From JAAZGD01 sp964489555 (GTDB taxonomy: Bacteria; Bacillota; Clostridia; Peptostreptococcales; Anaerovoracaceae): 64,000 bases of DNA. Each line of letters opens with the position of its first letter. Position 1 is the stretch's first letter. The translations under genes and the position numbers were made by a program. The notes beneath the pieces are model-generated. The model had not been told where the DNA came from. It saw nothing but the letters and a program-made list of their open reading frames with translations, and did no database searches. Shown here one piece after another: positions 33,288 through 43,800 of the stretch. The stretch is taken from assembly GCA_964489555.1 (NCBI GenBank), contig CAZAZF010000002.1, forward strand, positions 62,001 to 126,000, in the 5' to 3' direction.

Positions 33288-34736
33288 ATGGGAATGAAAA
33301 CGGGAATGGAGTATGTTGAAAGCTTGAAAAACTTAAACATGAAAGTATACATGTTTGGTGAAAAGGTGGATTCTCCGGTAGACCATCCTATCATCAAGCC
33401 TTCCATGAATGCGGTTAAAATGACTTATGACTTGGCATTGAATCCCTTGTATGAGGATTTAATGACGGTAAAATCCCATTTGACAGGGGAACGTGTGAAT
33501 CTTTTCAACCATGTTTTTCAAAGCACCGAAGATTTAGTGAAAAAGGTAAAACGGCAGAGAATGTTAGGGCAAAAGACAGCCTGTTGTTTTCAGCGCTGTG
33601 TGGGTCAGGATGCCTTCAATGCAGTGTATAGCACCGCCTATGAAGTGGATATGAAACATGGAACCGGCTATCAGGCACGATTTGATGATTTTCTGCGGTA
33701 TGTTCAAGAAAATGATTTGGTGACGGATGGGGCTATGACGGATGTGAAAGGAGACCGGGGACTTTCCCCCAGTGACCAGCCGGACCCGGACATGTATGTC
33801 CGCGTGGTTGAACGAAGAGCGGACGGAATCGTGGTAAATGGCTGCAAAGCCCATCAAACCGGAATCGTAAATTCCCATGAGGTGCTAGTGATGCCTACCA
33901 TTGCTATGAAGCCGGAGGATAAAGATTACGCTCTTTGTTTTTCTGTGCCCACAGACACGGAGGGAATTACCATTATTTATGGGAGACAATCTTGCGATAC
34001 CAGAAAAATGGAAGGCAGTGAAATTGATGTGGGCAACAGTGAGTTCGGAGGCCATGAAGCTCTGGTAGTATTTGACCATGTATTTGTTCCCAAGGAAAGA
34101 ATTTTCTTAGACGGGGAAACGGAGTTTGTGGGCACCTTGGTAGAACGCTTTAGCGGCCATCATCGACCCAGTTACGCTTGTAAGGCGGGAGTGGGGGATG
34201 TATTGATTGGTGCAGCTGCATTGGCGGCAGACTACAATGGGGTTCCCAAAGCCTCTCATATCAAGGATAAACTGATTGAAATGACTCATTTAAACGAAAC
34301 CATCTACTCCTCGGCGTTGGCCTGCTCTTATGAGGGAACCGCCACTCCTTCCGGGGCCTATTTGATTGACTTGATGCTGGCCAATGTGTGCAAACAGAAT
34401 GTAACCCGGTTTCCGTATGAGATGACCCGTTTGGCCGAAGATATTTCCGGGGGCATCATGGTAACGCAACCCTCGGAAAAGGATTTTAGAAGTTCTGAAA
34501 TTGGCCATTATGTGGAAAAATATTTGAAAGGCACGGCAGGAGTACCCACGGAAAACCGCATGCGTATTATGAGGTTAATTGAAAACTTGACTTTGGGAAC
34601 AGGTGCTGTAGGCTATCGAACGGAATCCATGCATGGAGCCGGATCTCCTCAAGCCCAGCGAATTATGATTGGGCGTTTGGCTAATTTAGAACATAAAAAA
34701 GAATTGGCTAAAAATATTGCTAAAATAAAAGAATAA
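33288..34736 (+). CDS. abfD: 4-hydroxybutyryl-CoA dehydratase/vinylacetyl-CoA delta-isomerase
   Basis: A 482-residue protein of the 4-hydroxyphenylacetate-3-hydroxylase fold. It keeps the [4Fe-4S] ligand pattern of AbfD: Cys100 and Cys104 (CFQRC) and His291 with Cys298 (HHRPSYAC), plus FAD-site residues. The enzyme dehydrates 4-hydroxybutyryl-CoA to crotonyl-CoA by a radical route in fermentation of 4-aminobutyrate, succinate or related acids. AAGGAG precedes the ATG. Usual partners (CoA transferase, 4-hydroxybutyrate dehydrogenase) are not adjacent. Confidence 0.9.
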   Translation: MGMKTGMEYVESLKNLNMKVYMFGEKVDSPVDHPIIKPSMNAVKMTYDLALNPLYEDLMTVKSHLTGERVNLFNHVFQSTEDLVKKVKRQRMLGQKTACCFQRCVGQDAFNAVYSTAYEVDMKHGTGYQARFDDFLRYVQENDLVTDGAMTDVKGDRGLSPSDQPDPDMYVRVVERRADGIVVNGCKAHQTGIVNSHEVLVMPTIAMKPEDKDYALCFSVPTDTEGITIIYGRQSCDTRKMEGSEIDVGNSEFGGHEALVVFDHVFVPKERIFLDGETEFVGTLVERFSGHHRPSYACKAGVGDVLIGAAALAADYNGVPKASHIKDKLIEMTHLNETIYSSALACSYEGTATPSGAYLIDLMLANVCKQNVTRFPYEMTRLAEDISGGIMVTQPSEKDFRSSEIGHYVEKYLKGTAGVPTENRMRIMRLIENLTLGTGAVGYRTESMHGAGSPQAQRIMIGRLANLEHKKELAKNIAKIKE

Positions 34737-34821
34737 CCATATAGGATGAACAACTTTCATTATAATCCGTCTGTGTAGTGATACGTTACATTGAAAGACT
34801 TGTTTTTTGAGGAGGAAAGTA

Positions 34822-35196
34822 ATGAAGAATAAAGTAACAATTCTAGTGGTATTGTTGTTGGTGATGGCATCTTTTTCCGGATGCATTGCTTCCGGACCGC
34901 CGGCATCCGTTCCGGAGATTGTTGAACCGGGAAGGGAAAACGGTGAAAATCAGGGGGTGCCATATGAGGATTTGCAGACTGATACGGGCAGATATGTAGG
35001 GCAGATAGATAATAATTTCATTGAGATTATGATATCCGGGGTGCCGGAAGAAATGGCCTTTCGTTCTTTTATGTTGTCGCCCGAGTTGCGAGAAAATTTT
35101 GATGTCCTGGCATTGGAAACGGATCAGCAAATAAAATTTCAGTTTTATGAAAACAATCAAAACCAGCTGGTGGTGGTGGATATTCAAGGAATGTAG
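34822..35196 (+). CDS. small lipoprotein of unknown function
   Basis: A 124-residue protein starting at ATG 34822 with GAGGAGG upstream. The signal peptide ends in a lipobox MASFSGC (Cys21 region), then a Pro-rich linker and a compact domain of about 80 residues starting DTGRYVGQIDNNFIEI. I do not recognise the family. A TATAAT at 34763-34768 could be its -10. It stands between abfD and uvsE in the same direction. Confidence 0.6.
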   Translation: MKNKVTILVVLLLVMASFSGCIASGPPASVPEIVEPGRENGENQGVPYEDLQTDTGRYVGQIDNNFIEIMISGVPEEMAFRSFMLSPELRENFDVLALETDQQIKFQFYENNQNQLVVVDIQGM

Positions 35197-35247
35197 AAGA
35201 GAACGCATTGAATGGGCCCCCACCCCCCCACCCCCGGAGAATAGGAG

Positions 35248-36510
35248 ATGGATTTGAGCATTGGGTATGCTTGCTTGGGAATTGGAGTTCCCGGTGCGGT
35301 TTTTAGGACTACCACCATGAAATACGCTTCAAAGGAGAAATTGGAGGAGTTGATTCGATCTAATCTTCACGCCCTGAAGCATATTCTATCATATAACATT
35401 CACCATGAAATCCGCTTGTTTCGCATCAGTTCGGATTTAATTCCTTTTGGCAGTAACCCTATAAATACGCTGGATTGGACATGGCGATTTCAATCGGAGT
35501 GGGAAGAGCTGGCGGGAATGATTCGACAGGGGAACTTGCGGGTTTCTATGCATCCGGGGCAATACACCGTATTGAACTCTCCGGATGATGGTGTGGTGGA
35601 ACGAGCTATTGCGGATCTGAACTATCATGAAAAAGTATTGTCTAATTTGGGAACGGACTTTTCTCATAAAATCATTCTCCATATAGGAGGAGCTTATGGG
35701 GACAAGGAGTCTGCTCTCTTTCGTTTTAAGAGAAACTACACCAGGTTACCGGACAGAGTGAAAGGACGGTTGGTCTTGGAAAATGACGACCGCATATATA
35801 CCATTGAGGAAGCCCTCAAAGTGGGGCAAGAACTTCATATTCCGGTGGTTTTTGACAATCTTCATCATCTGGTGAATCCTCCCCTGGAGAAGATGGGAGA
35901 AATGGAATGGATGAAATTGGCACATGAAACATGGACTGGAAAAGATGGGTGTCCAAAAATCCATTATTCGCAACACCATCTTCAAAAAAAATCCGGGTCT
36001 CATTCTCATACCATTGATTTAAAACGGTTTAAGGAGTTTTACGATAGAATTCCTCTTCCTATGTGTGATATTATGTTGGAAGTGAAGGACAAAAACCTTT
36101 CGGCCATGAAGTGCATTAACGGAACACGGAAGAACAAGCATATAAGGTATTTGGAAGAGGAGTGGGCTCTTTATAAATATTCGGTGTTGGAACGATCCCC
36201 GGGCCACTATCAAGGGATTCGCAATTTACTGAAGGAAAAGGATGGATATCCTGTAGAGGAGTTTTACCGGCAGATTGATGAGGCATTGCGGATAGAAGGT
36301 ACAATGGGCACCCTGCGAAATGGAATTCAACATGTCTGGGGCTATATGAAAAATTTAGTGACCGAAGAAGAAAAAGAAGTAATGGCCGGGCAAATCCGTA
36401 AGTGGGAGGAAGGAACGCTTTCCCTTGCCACCTTAAAAAAAAGGCTACGCATTCTGGCAGAGAAGTACCAACAGTCCTATCTTATCAAATCCTATTATTT
36501 TGCACTTTGA
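35248..36510 (+). CDS. uvsE: UV DNA damage endonuclease
   Basis: A 420-residue UvdE/UvsE TIM-barrel endonuclease. Visible motifs: LSIGYACLG at the N-terminus, RISSDLIPFGSN, VSMHPGQYTVLNSP (metal ligand His), HIGGAYGDKE, LENDD, VVFDNLHH, and HSHTIDL, giving the histidine, glutamate and aspartate metal ligands. It nicks 5' of UV photoproducts. The tail beyond about residue 320 is longer than in the shortest homologues. The start follows GGAGAATAGGAG. It is preceded by a C-rich tract (35219-35236). Confidence 0.92.
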   Translation: MDLSIGYACLGIGVPGAVFRTTTMKYASKEKLEELIRSNLHALKHILSYNIHHEIRLFRISSDLIPFGSNPINTLDWTWRFQSEWEELAGMIRQGNLRVSMHPGQYTVLNSPDDGVVERAIADLNYHEKVLSNLGTDFSHKIILHIGGAYGDKESALFRFKRNYTRLPDRVKGRLVLENDDRIYTIEEALKVGQELHIPVVFDNLHHLVNPPLEKMGEMEWMKLAHETWTGKDGCPKIHYSQHHLQKKSGSHSHTIDLKRFKEFYDRIPLPMCDIMLEVKDKNLSAMKCINGTRKNKHIRYLEEEWALYKYSVLERSPGHYQGIRNLLKEKDGYPVEEFYRQIDEALRIEGTMGTLRNGIQHVWGYMKNLVTEEEKEVMAGQIRKWEEGTLSLATLKKRLRILAEKYQQSYLIKSYYFAL

Positions 36511-36530
36511 GTTTCAGAAGGGAGGAGAAC

Positions 36531-37325
36531 ATGAAAAAATGTTGGAAAATATGGGTTCTATTGACGTATCTGCTTATGATATCGGTGAACGGGATGGCCA
36601 ATGGGTTGCCTATTAACGGGCAAAATACCGGTCAGGTATCGGACTCGTATCCCAACTTGTTTGCCCCTGCCGGGCTGACTTTTTCGATTTGGGGAGTCAT
36701 TTATTTGCTTTTAGCATTCTATACCATTTACCAGTTGGGCTGGATATCTTCCGAAAGCAGTAAGAGCCGTGGACCTCTTTTGGAAAGGGTAGGAATTCTT
36801 TTTTCCTTGAGTTCTCTAGTGAACGGTGCCTGGATCTTTGCATGGCATTATCATTTGATTTGGTTGTCTCTTCTTCTTATGATATTTTTGTTGGTACTGT
36901 TAATCCGGATTAATTTAATGTTGCAAAAAGAAACCTTTACCACTCGTGAGTTGTGGATGATTCGAATTCCTTTTGGCGTTTATTTTGGGTGGATTACTGT
37001 GGCAACTATAGCTAATGCAACTACTTTCCTGGTGGGAATTGGTTGGAATGGATTTGGGATGTCCCAGGTGGCCTGGACAGTAGTAATCCTGATTGTGGGA
37101 ATGGCAATTGGCCTAATAACTCTACGCAAGAATCAGAATGTGGCCTACGGGTTTGTCCTGATATGGGCCTATGGAGGTATTTTGCTGAAACACTCTTCTG
37201 CGGAAGGATTTGGGCTGGCGTATCCCATCATTGTAATCACAGCGGGAGTTTCAATTTTTGCCTTTACCGCAGGGGTTCTTTGTTATTTTTACTGTGGGAA
37301 ACGTAAGGTGCTACCAAATCCATAA
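36531..37325 (+). CDS. TspO/MBR-related membrane protein
   Basis: A 264-residue protein with about seven hydrophobic segments. The stretch NLFAPAGLTFSIWGVIYLLL and the Trp-containing later helices (VNGAWIFAWHYH) match the TspO/MBR tryptophan-rich group, in a longer than usual form (TspO is about 160 residues). GGGAGGAG precedes the ATG at 36531. The function is unknown; TspO proteins bind porphyrins and sterols. Its 3' end overlaps the converging regulator gene by 62 bases. Confidence 0.65.
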   Translation: MKKCWKIWVLLTYLLMISVNGMANGLPINGQNTGQVSDSYPNLFAPAGLTFSIWGVIYLLLAFYTIYQLGWISSESSKSRGPLLERVGILFSLSSLVNGAWIFAWHYHLIWLSLLLMIFLLVLLIRINLMLQKETFTTRELWMIRIPFGVYFGWITVATIANATTFLVGIGWNGFGMSQVAWTVVILIVGMAIGLITLRKNQNVAYGFVLIWAYGGILLKHSSAEGFGLAYPIIVITAGVSIFAFTAGVLCYFYCGKRKVLPNP

Positions 37326-38394
37326 GATTTTTGGAAGGCTCCGTCTGTAATTCCTTTTGTAGTCGTATAGCATAGTCGTGGTATAATGCCACGGCTTTTG
37401 TTATTTCACCAACACGTATATTGTAGTCTATGAGCTTTTCCCAGGTGGCTTCATGAAAAGGGTTCCAGGTTACTATGGTTTCCAATGCCTGAGAGGCCAG
37501 AACTGGTTGGCCGGTTTCACGATAATGAAGATAAATCCGTTCTTGTAGCAAAATATAATCTTTCTCCAACTTTACGCGAATATCTTCTGCCCAATCGTAT
37601 GTCTTGTTTTCCAGAAATCGACCTTGGTATAATGGGGTGGCTTTTTCCCATTCTTTGCAGGTGGTTTTTTCCATGTTGTGGTGAGTGTGGCGAAAAGCAA
37701 AAAGATCGCAAACAATGGACTGGATATCCAGATAGTATTCGCTGAGTTCCCGCTTCAAAAGGTCGTGATTGGTGTATTGGGACAAGGCTCCGCGTAAATA
37801 TGTGCAAGTAACACGAAATAAGTTGGATGCCTTTTTAAACTCCAAATCAGGCCACAATAAATCAATGAGGGTTTCTCGAGAGCGACCTCTGCCTTGATAA
37901 TATATGAGCAAGGCAAATAATTCCTCCGCTTTGTTGGTTTTCCATTTTACGATTTCATTTTCGGTTCGCACCTGGAACCCACCGAAACAGGTGACGGTCA
38001 AAGGGAGTGGTCGTTGATGAGAGACCCTGGGACGATATCTCTTGGACACTACATCAATTTGAGCGGTAAAATCTTTTTTGTTCAAGGGTTTCAGTAGATA
38101 ACCGATGGCGTAGGTGTGAAAAGCTTCCAACGCATATTGATGGTAGGCAGTGATGTAAATAATTTCCAGATAAGGATCCGCTTCCCGCATCTCTTCTGCT
38201 AAACGAAGTCCATCAATTTCGGGCATTTCGATGTCCAAGAAAACCAAATCCACTTGATGGGAAGACACATACTCCAACGCTTCTTGGCAGTCCAAAAAAG
38301 TCCCCATTAATTTAATGCGGGTGTCTTCTTGTACCAGTCTGGATACACGCTGTAAGGATGTTTTTTCATCATCTACGGCAATGGCTGTAAACAT
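37264..38394 (-). CDS. response regulator with SARP-like (BTAD) output domain
   Basis: A 376-residue protein. Residues 1-120 are a receiver domain with DDE (8-10), phospho-acceptor Asp54 in LDIEMP, Thr/Ser region ITAY, and Lys102 in LKP. Residues about 130-220 form a winged-helix DNA-binding domain, and about 245-365 are a bacterial transcriptional activator (BTAD) domain with TPR-like helices, so the layout is REC-wHTH-BTAD. The kinase gene lies four bases upstream and is surely its partner. The target genes are unknown. Confidence 0.82.
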   Translation of the reverse strand: MFTAIAVDDEKTSLQRVSRLVQEDTRIKLMGTFLDCQEALEYVSSHQVDLVFLDIEMPEIDGLRLAEEMREADPYLEIIYITAYHQYALEAFHTYAIGYLLKPLNKKDFTAQIDVVSKRYRPRVSHQRPLPLTVTCFGGFQVRTENEIVKWKTNKAEELFALLIYYQGRGRSRETLIDLLWPDLEFKKASNLFRVTCTYLRGALSQYTNHDLLKRELSEYYLDIQSIVCDLFAFRHTHHNMEKTTCKEWEKATPLYQGRFLENKTYDWAEDIRVKLEKDYILLQERIYLHYRETGQPVLASQALETIVTWNPFHEATWEKLIDYNIRVGEITKAVALYHDYAIRLQKELQTEPSKNLMDLVAPYVSHSKNNKEPLR

Positions 38395-38397
38395 TTT

Positions 38398-40278
38398 TCA
38401 TTCTTCCTCTCTTTCGGACGCCTCTTCCAAATAAGGAATTCGAAATGTAATCTGGGTTCCGCCTCCCGGTCGGCTGTGGATATCCAAACCTTCGTCGTAA
38501 GTCCTAAGTAGCCGTTGGTTGATATTGTAGAGACCTATGCCTCCGCTTTCCTTGGGAAGAAAAGTTAACTCCTTCACCCGTTCCGAATTCATCCCGGCTC
38601 CATCATCGCAGATCATGAAACGATAATACCCATTTTCCCGTTGAATGGAAAGGTTTATAGTCCCTCCGGTTTTTCTGCTTCGCAATCCGTGTTTTACTGC
38701 ATTTTCTATCAAGGGTTGTAAGGTTAATGGCGGCAATTTAAGGGGGGGAATTTCTTCTGGGATTTGATATTCCATACGGATGTTATCAAAACGAGCCAGT
38801 TCAATGGCAATATATGCTTCCACCAATTCCAGTTCTCTTTTTAAGGATACGATGCTTTTCAGATTATCGTAATCCAAAATTTCGCGAAGATACTTGGAGA
38901 GGGACAAGATCAAATCGCCTGCTTTCTGAGGGTCTGTATCGCAGTGCTCGGCAATGGTGTTCAATGCGTTGTACAAGAAGTGAGGCTTCATCTGAGCACT
39001 CATGTAAGCGGTTTCCGTGTTGGTAACCCGATCCAAGGTTTCCTGCAGGTCTTCCGAAAGGCGTTCCACTCGTTGGAAAGCTAGGGAGTATCTTCTGGCC
39101 AGCAGGATAATCTGAAGCAGGATAAATAAAACCATCCAACGGGAGAGCATATAGGTATCCGGAAAAATTTGCAGGTAGATGAGGGCATCCATTACGCCGC
39201 CAATGATAAGGATCAGGATCCCTGTCAAGTAGAATCCAATATCCTCCTGTTTGGTCTTAATGCCTTTGCTGCTTACATACCCACCGTATCCACAAACCAC
39301 CACCACCAGTAGCAGATAGTAAGTGAAGGCATAGGAGTACACATAGGAAGATGTGAATAAGACCATGAGACCATAGAGCCCATTGATTCCCATGATGGCT
39401 CGAAACCATTTTTGAGGAGATAATGTTTTATACAAGTAGTGGGAATACAGCATGATACCAAACAGGATGAAAACCACAGTCAGGGTTATCACGCGAGAGC
39501 CTATAAGGTGGGGGAGATCTGGAAAGATGTCCATGATAATGGTTTCGTTGGAAAAGATGTTGCGGAGTCCTACTGCGAAACATAAAAGGACAAATCCTAC
39601 CAGTTCTCTGTTGAAGGGGCGATAAAGATATAGGATGAAATAAACTAGCCCTGCAAAGAGACATACGGTTGAAATTACCAAGTCGATGATTTCACCACTA
39701 TTTTCTGCCCTGTTAATATTGTGGGTGGGCCCCAGTAAAATCTCCTGGCCGATTCCTGCATTGACATGTCTTTCATTTCGGATCAAGAGAAGCAATTCCG
39801 TTTCCGTAACCCCCATGGGAATGCTTACTGCTTTGGGATTTAGATAAGAGGGGTCTTCACCGGGGAAAAACCCATTGTGGTCAATCAATTGACCATTGAC
39901 ATACAAGGCGTATTCGGTATAGATTTCCGGCAGCTTCAAACTAAAATGTTCTGTCAGAGGTAGGGTGTGAATCACCAGTCGATAAGCTCCGCAGCCTTTG
40001 GAAGGGTATTTTGGAGGGTATTTGGTCCAATACAAGGGAACCTGGAAAGAACCATCTTTTTCGCTTTGAGAGATTTTTTCCGGCGAAGGAGAGGCTTGCC
40101 AATAAAAATCCCACTCTCCATTCAGGGACAGAAGAGAAGTGGTTTGCCAATTTACCTGGGTGAGATCCAATTGTCCTTGTATGGCTTTCGGCCCTTTAAA
40201 GGCCGTCTGCTGTTGGCAGCCCATAGACATCACCAGAAACAAGCACAAAATGAAAAAAATAATAAGGGTCTTTTTCAT
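38398..40278 (-). CDS. LytS-like sensor histidine kinase with 7TMR-DISM module
   Basis: A 626-residue protein. The N-terminus is a signal with CQQQ (possible lipobox MSMGC). An extracytoplasmic jelly-roll-like region (about 40-190) contains LNGEWDFYW and YALYVNG. Seven helices (about 200-400) form a 7TMR-DISM unit, then a short coiled coil, a His_kinase domain with QMKPHFLYNALNTI (phospho-His near residue 430), and an ATPase domain with QPLIENAVKHG and GGIGLYNINQRL. The extracellular region suggests sensing of a carbohydrate-like ligand, which is inference. Confidence 0.85.
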   Translation of the reverse strand: MKKTLIIFFILCLFLVMSMGCQQQTAFKGPKAIQGQLDLTQVNWQTTSLLSLNGEWDFYWQASPSPEKISQSEKDGSFQVPLYWTKYPPKYPSKGCGAYRLVIHTLPLTEHFSLKLPEIYTEYALYVNGQLIDHNGFFPGEDPSYLNPKAVSIPMGVTETELLLLIRNERHVNAGIGQEILLGPTHNINRAENSGEIIDLVISTVCLFAGLVYFILYLYRPFNRELVGFVLLCFAVGLRNIFSNETIIMDIFPDLPHLIGSRVITLTVVFILFGIMLYSHYLYKTLSPQKWFRAIMGINGLYGLMVLFTSSYVYSYAFTYYLLLVVVVCGYGGYVSSKGIKTKQEDIGFYLTGILILIIGGVMDALIYLQIFPDTYMLSRWMVLFILLQIILLARRYSLAFQRVERLSEDLQETLDRVTNTETAYMSAQMKPHFLYNALNTIAEHCDTDPQKAGDLILSLSKYLREILDYDNLKSIVSLKRELELVEAYIAIELARFDNIRMEYQIPEEIPPLKLPPLTLQPLIENAVKHGLRSRKTGGTINLSIQRENGYYRFMICDDGAGMNSERVKELTFLPKESGGIGLYNINQRLLRTYDEGLDIHSRPGGGTQITFRIPYLEEASEREEE

Positions 40279-40407
40279 AAACTTCTCCTGAAAACAAAGG
40301 AAAAAGGACGAAAATATTATAACACAAAGGGAAATTTTTTAGAATTTTTAATATTTTTTTAATTCTTGGCAATTATGATGATTTTAAAGGAAGGGGAGGT
40401 GGAAACT

Positions 40408-40779
40408 ATGTATCGTTTTTTTATTGCCGATGTGGATCCGGAGAATATATCTACATTGGGCACTCTACTGGAGGAACTGAACCAAGAACCTTCTATACTA
40501 TGGCAAGGAAAACGTTCCTTTCGCCAGTTTATGCAGAGCCGGGAGGAGGGCGTCCTGTTTATACGAATCGACAGTCCTTATTTGGATGGGAGCAGATTAA
40601 CCAAGGAGGCGGGAGAACGAGAAACCCCTCTTAAAGTGGTTTGGATGGCCAAGGGAGAGGGCTTTGTGATGGAAGCCTTTACCCAAAGTGTGGATGAGTA
40701 TTTAGTACTGCCACCTACCAAAGCGGATTTATGTCGGGTGTTGGATAATCTATATTACAAAAAAACCCGGTATGGATAG
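40408..40779 (+). CDS. stand-alone receiver-like protein, probably degenerate
   Basis: A 123-residue protein starting at ATG 40408 (GGGGAGGTGG upstream). It follows the receiver fold: ADVD at the first strand, Asp55 in RIDSPYLDG in the phospho-acceptor position. The conserved Thr/Ser is replaced (WMAKG) and the conserved Lys of the LxKP motif is Leu101 (YLVLPP). Phosphotransfer may therefore be impaired or absent. It is divergent from the kinase gene by 129 bases and may belong to its circuit. Confidence 0.55.
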   Translation: MYRFFIADVDPENISTLGTLLEELNQEPSILWQGKRSFRQFMQSREEGVLFIRIDSPYLDGSRLTKEAGERETPLKVVWMAKGEGFVMEAFTQSVDEYLVLPPTKADLCRVLDNLYYKKTRYG

Positions 40780-40861
40780 AGAGATAATACGGAAGGAAAA
40801 ATCTGTAAACCAGGGAGCTGTCTGGCAATTGAGAAAGTGAAAAGGACGGAGGAAGGATAAG

Positions 40862-43800
40862 ATGAATCAGATAAAGAAAACCGTGATACCATTCATACTG
40901 ACCCTATGCATGCTTTTAACTATGACGCCTTTTGTGACAGGAGAGGCCAGTGGAGGGATGAGCTATGAGGTGAAAGTCAATGGAGTATTAGTTAATGACA
41001 TAGTAGACAGTATAAGGTACTGGAATAATGATAACACTCTCGGGACTTCGGAAAGTTATAATTTTTCATACAATAAGGACACAAACACGCTGACATTGAA
41101 CAATGCAAACTTAATAACAACATCCGCAATCGGAGGTTTGGATGCTGTAATCGGAGCATGGGGGTCAGGCGCTCTTGACATTGTTTTGATAGGAAATAAT
41201 ACGATCACAAATGCTGATTCCGATGCAGTGGGAGTTTTTGTATCCGGCGGTTTAGTTTCAATGATAGGGACTAATTTGTCAATAGAAGTTGATTCAAGTG
41301 GATTTTATGGTAATGGGGAAATTGAAATTGAGGGAGGAAATATTGATATTTCCAGCGGAGGGATTGGTGTTGAGTTGTCTTCACTCAAGATCGGAGACGG
41401 AACTATAACTGTATTAGCAGGAACGGTGGGTGTTTCAACTGGTGCCATTGATATAACCGGAGGGGAGATTGAAGCGTCTGGTGGGAATGCAGCATTTGCT
41501 TTTCCTAGTTCCAGTGCTGTTTCTTCAGCTGTGAAAATCGTAGAGCCGGAAGGCGGTGTGTTTGATGAATTTACCATGGGAAGTACCTACTATACCGTAA
41601 GCTATGGTGGAGTAGTAGCTACTCACGCCTCCCTGGCCGCCAAGGAGTTCCCATTGGTACGATTGGGTTCAGCCACCTTTTCATCCGAGTATTCAACGTA
41701 TCAGTTTAATGGGCTCACTGTAGAATCCGATTACCTAATCAACACAGTGATTATTAATGCAAATGTGGAAGCTAACACGGGAACTACGATTGATCTCAGC
41801 ACGGCTACTTCGCCAACGGGAATGTCGGTTGTAGATGATATTGACGGCAGAACAAAGACACTGCTTTTCTTGAATCCTGTCAGTGCAGTAGACCTTCAGG
41901 CCTTTCTTCGTGATGTAACCTTTGGAGCTCCGGCTTCCGGCAGCCAAAGGATTACGATTACGGCGGATGCCAATACTACAGTAGGAGTTACTTCGGATAA
42001 CCAATTAACCGCTTATGAACATGAAGACGGGACGATCCATTATTATGCCTATGTGAACATAGCAAAACCTTGGGATCAAGCTTATAATGCGGCTAAGGAA
42101 ATGTATTTTATGGGCATGAGGGGATACCTTGTAACCATTACTTCACCGGATGAAAACCAAGTCTTAAAAAACATATCCACAAGCCCGGCATGGTCCGGGG
42201 GGGCAAGAATTCGCTATACCAGCGGCGACGCCATTCTAGATCCAAATAGTATTAATATGGGAGATTTATCTTATTCAGATCCTCCGGCTAGTGATTATTA
42301 TTGGACTTGCGGACCGGAAGCAGGATTAATTTACTATGATAGTGCATTGAGTACGGGAGCTTTACAGAATAATGCTTTTTATACGACTTTTGGGGCTTAT
42401 GGTTCGGCAGTGACAGGGCCTGCCGCATACCCCTGGTACTCCGGGGAACCAAATAAAGCAGGAGACTCTGAATCCATCATGCAGGTGAATTTTACAAATC
42501 AGTCGTGGAATGACTTGAATACCACCCAACCTGATACTAAATATTTCGTGGAGTTCAGCGGGTATGATGTGGCCAACGCGGTGACTTCACAGGCAGGATT
42601 GACGGTGCGAACGGATCCCGGGAATCCAAATGGTAGTCTGCGTGATATGGACTATGAGGATATTGTGATTCCTAGTTCGGAAGGGGGTTCTTCAGGAGGA
42701 AGCTCGAACACTGCTAATGTACTGGTGAATGGAGTATCCCATAATGCAGGAAAGCTCAGTATTTCCAGAACGGGGGAACAGGTAACGAAAACTCTGACCG
42801 TAGATACAAGTCGATTGCAGAATATCTTAAATAGCCAACCTGTATCACCCCAGGTGGTGTTGCCCATTTCTGGAAATAATGACGTATCCCAAGGGGTCTT
42901 AACGGGGCAGATGGTAAAGAATATGGAAGAGGTACAAGCGGTTTTACATGTAGAGACAGATCAAGGACGATATATCCTGCCGGCCTCTGATTTGGATGTA
43001 ACCGGTTTGTCTGCTCAATTTGGAGGGGATGTGAATCTGGATGATATGGAAATTATGGTGAAAATTTCCAAGTTGTCGGACCAACAAGTAACGGCTATAG
43101 AGAACACGGGAAGTGAAGGCGGGTGGACTTTGATGATTCCGCCGGTAGAGTTCCAGGTAGAAGTCACATATAATGGGCAAACAGTAGCTGTGAACCAGTT
43201 TAAAAATTATGTGAAGAGGGAAATACCCATTCCGGCAGGAGTGGATCCCATGAAGATTACCACAGCTGTAGTGATTGGTAAGGATGGGAAAGAGACCCAT
43301 GTACCCACAGAGATATTCTTGGGAGAAGATGGGCTGTATTATGCCAGAATTCATTCCCTAACCAATTCCGTATATGCTTTGGTTTATCATGAAATGTCCT
43401 TTGATGATGCGGTGGGGCTTTGGTATGAATCTACAGTAAACGAAATGGCCTCCCGTATGATATTAAAAGGCCGAGATGACGGTAGATTTGATGGAGATGC
43501 ACCCATTACCAGAGCAGAATTTGCAGCCACTATGGTGCGAGCATTAGGAATGGCAGAGGAAGGAAATCCATCCTTCTCAGATATCAGTAGCGATCAATGG
43601 TTTGCAGGTGCTGTGGCCAAGGCCAGCCAATATGGTATCGTCAGCGGTGTAGGAGATGGAAAATTTAATCCCATGTCCAATATTACCAGGCAGGATGCGA
43701 TGGTTATGATTCATCGTAGTGCGGCTCTAGCGAATTATTTAGGAACGAAAAATGGACTGGCACCCGGATTTGCCGACGAAGGCCTTATTAGCCCGTATGC

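Noticed and set aside
35219..35236. C-rich tract (runs of C broken by A) before uvsE
   Set aside because: It could form an i-motif/G-quadruplex on the other strand, but it is short and has no supporting context; possibly slippage-prone only.
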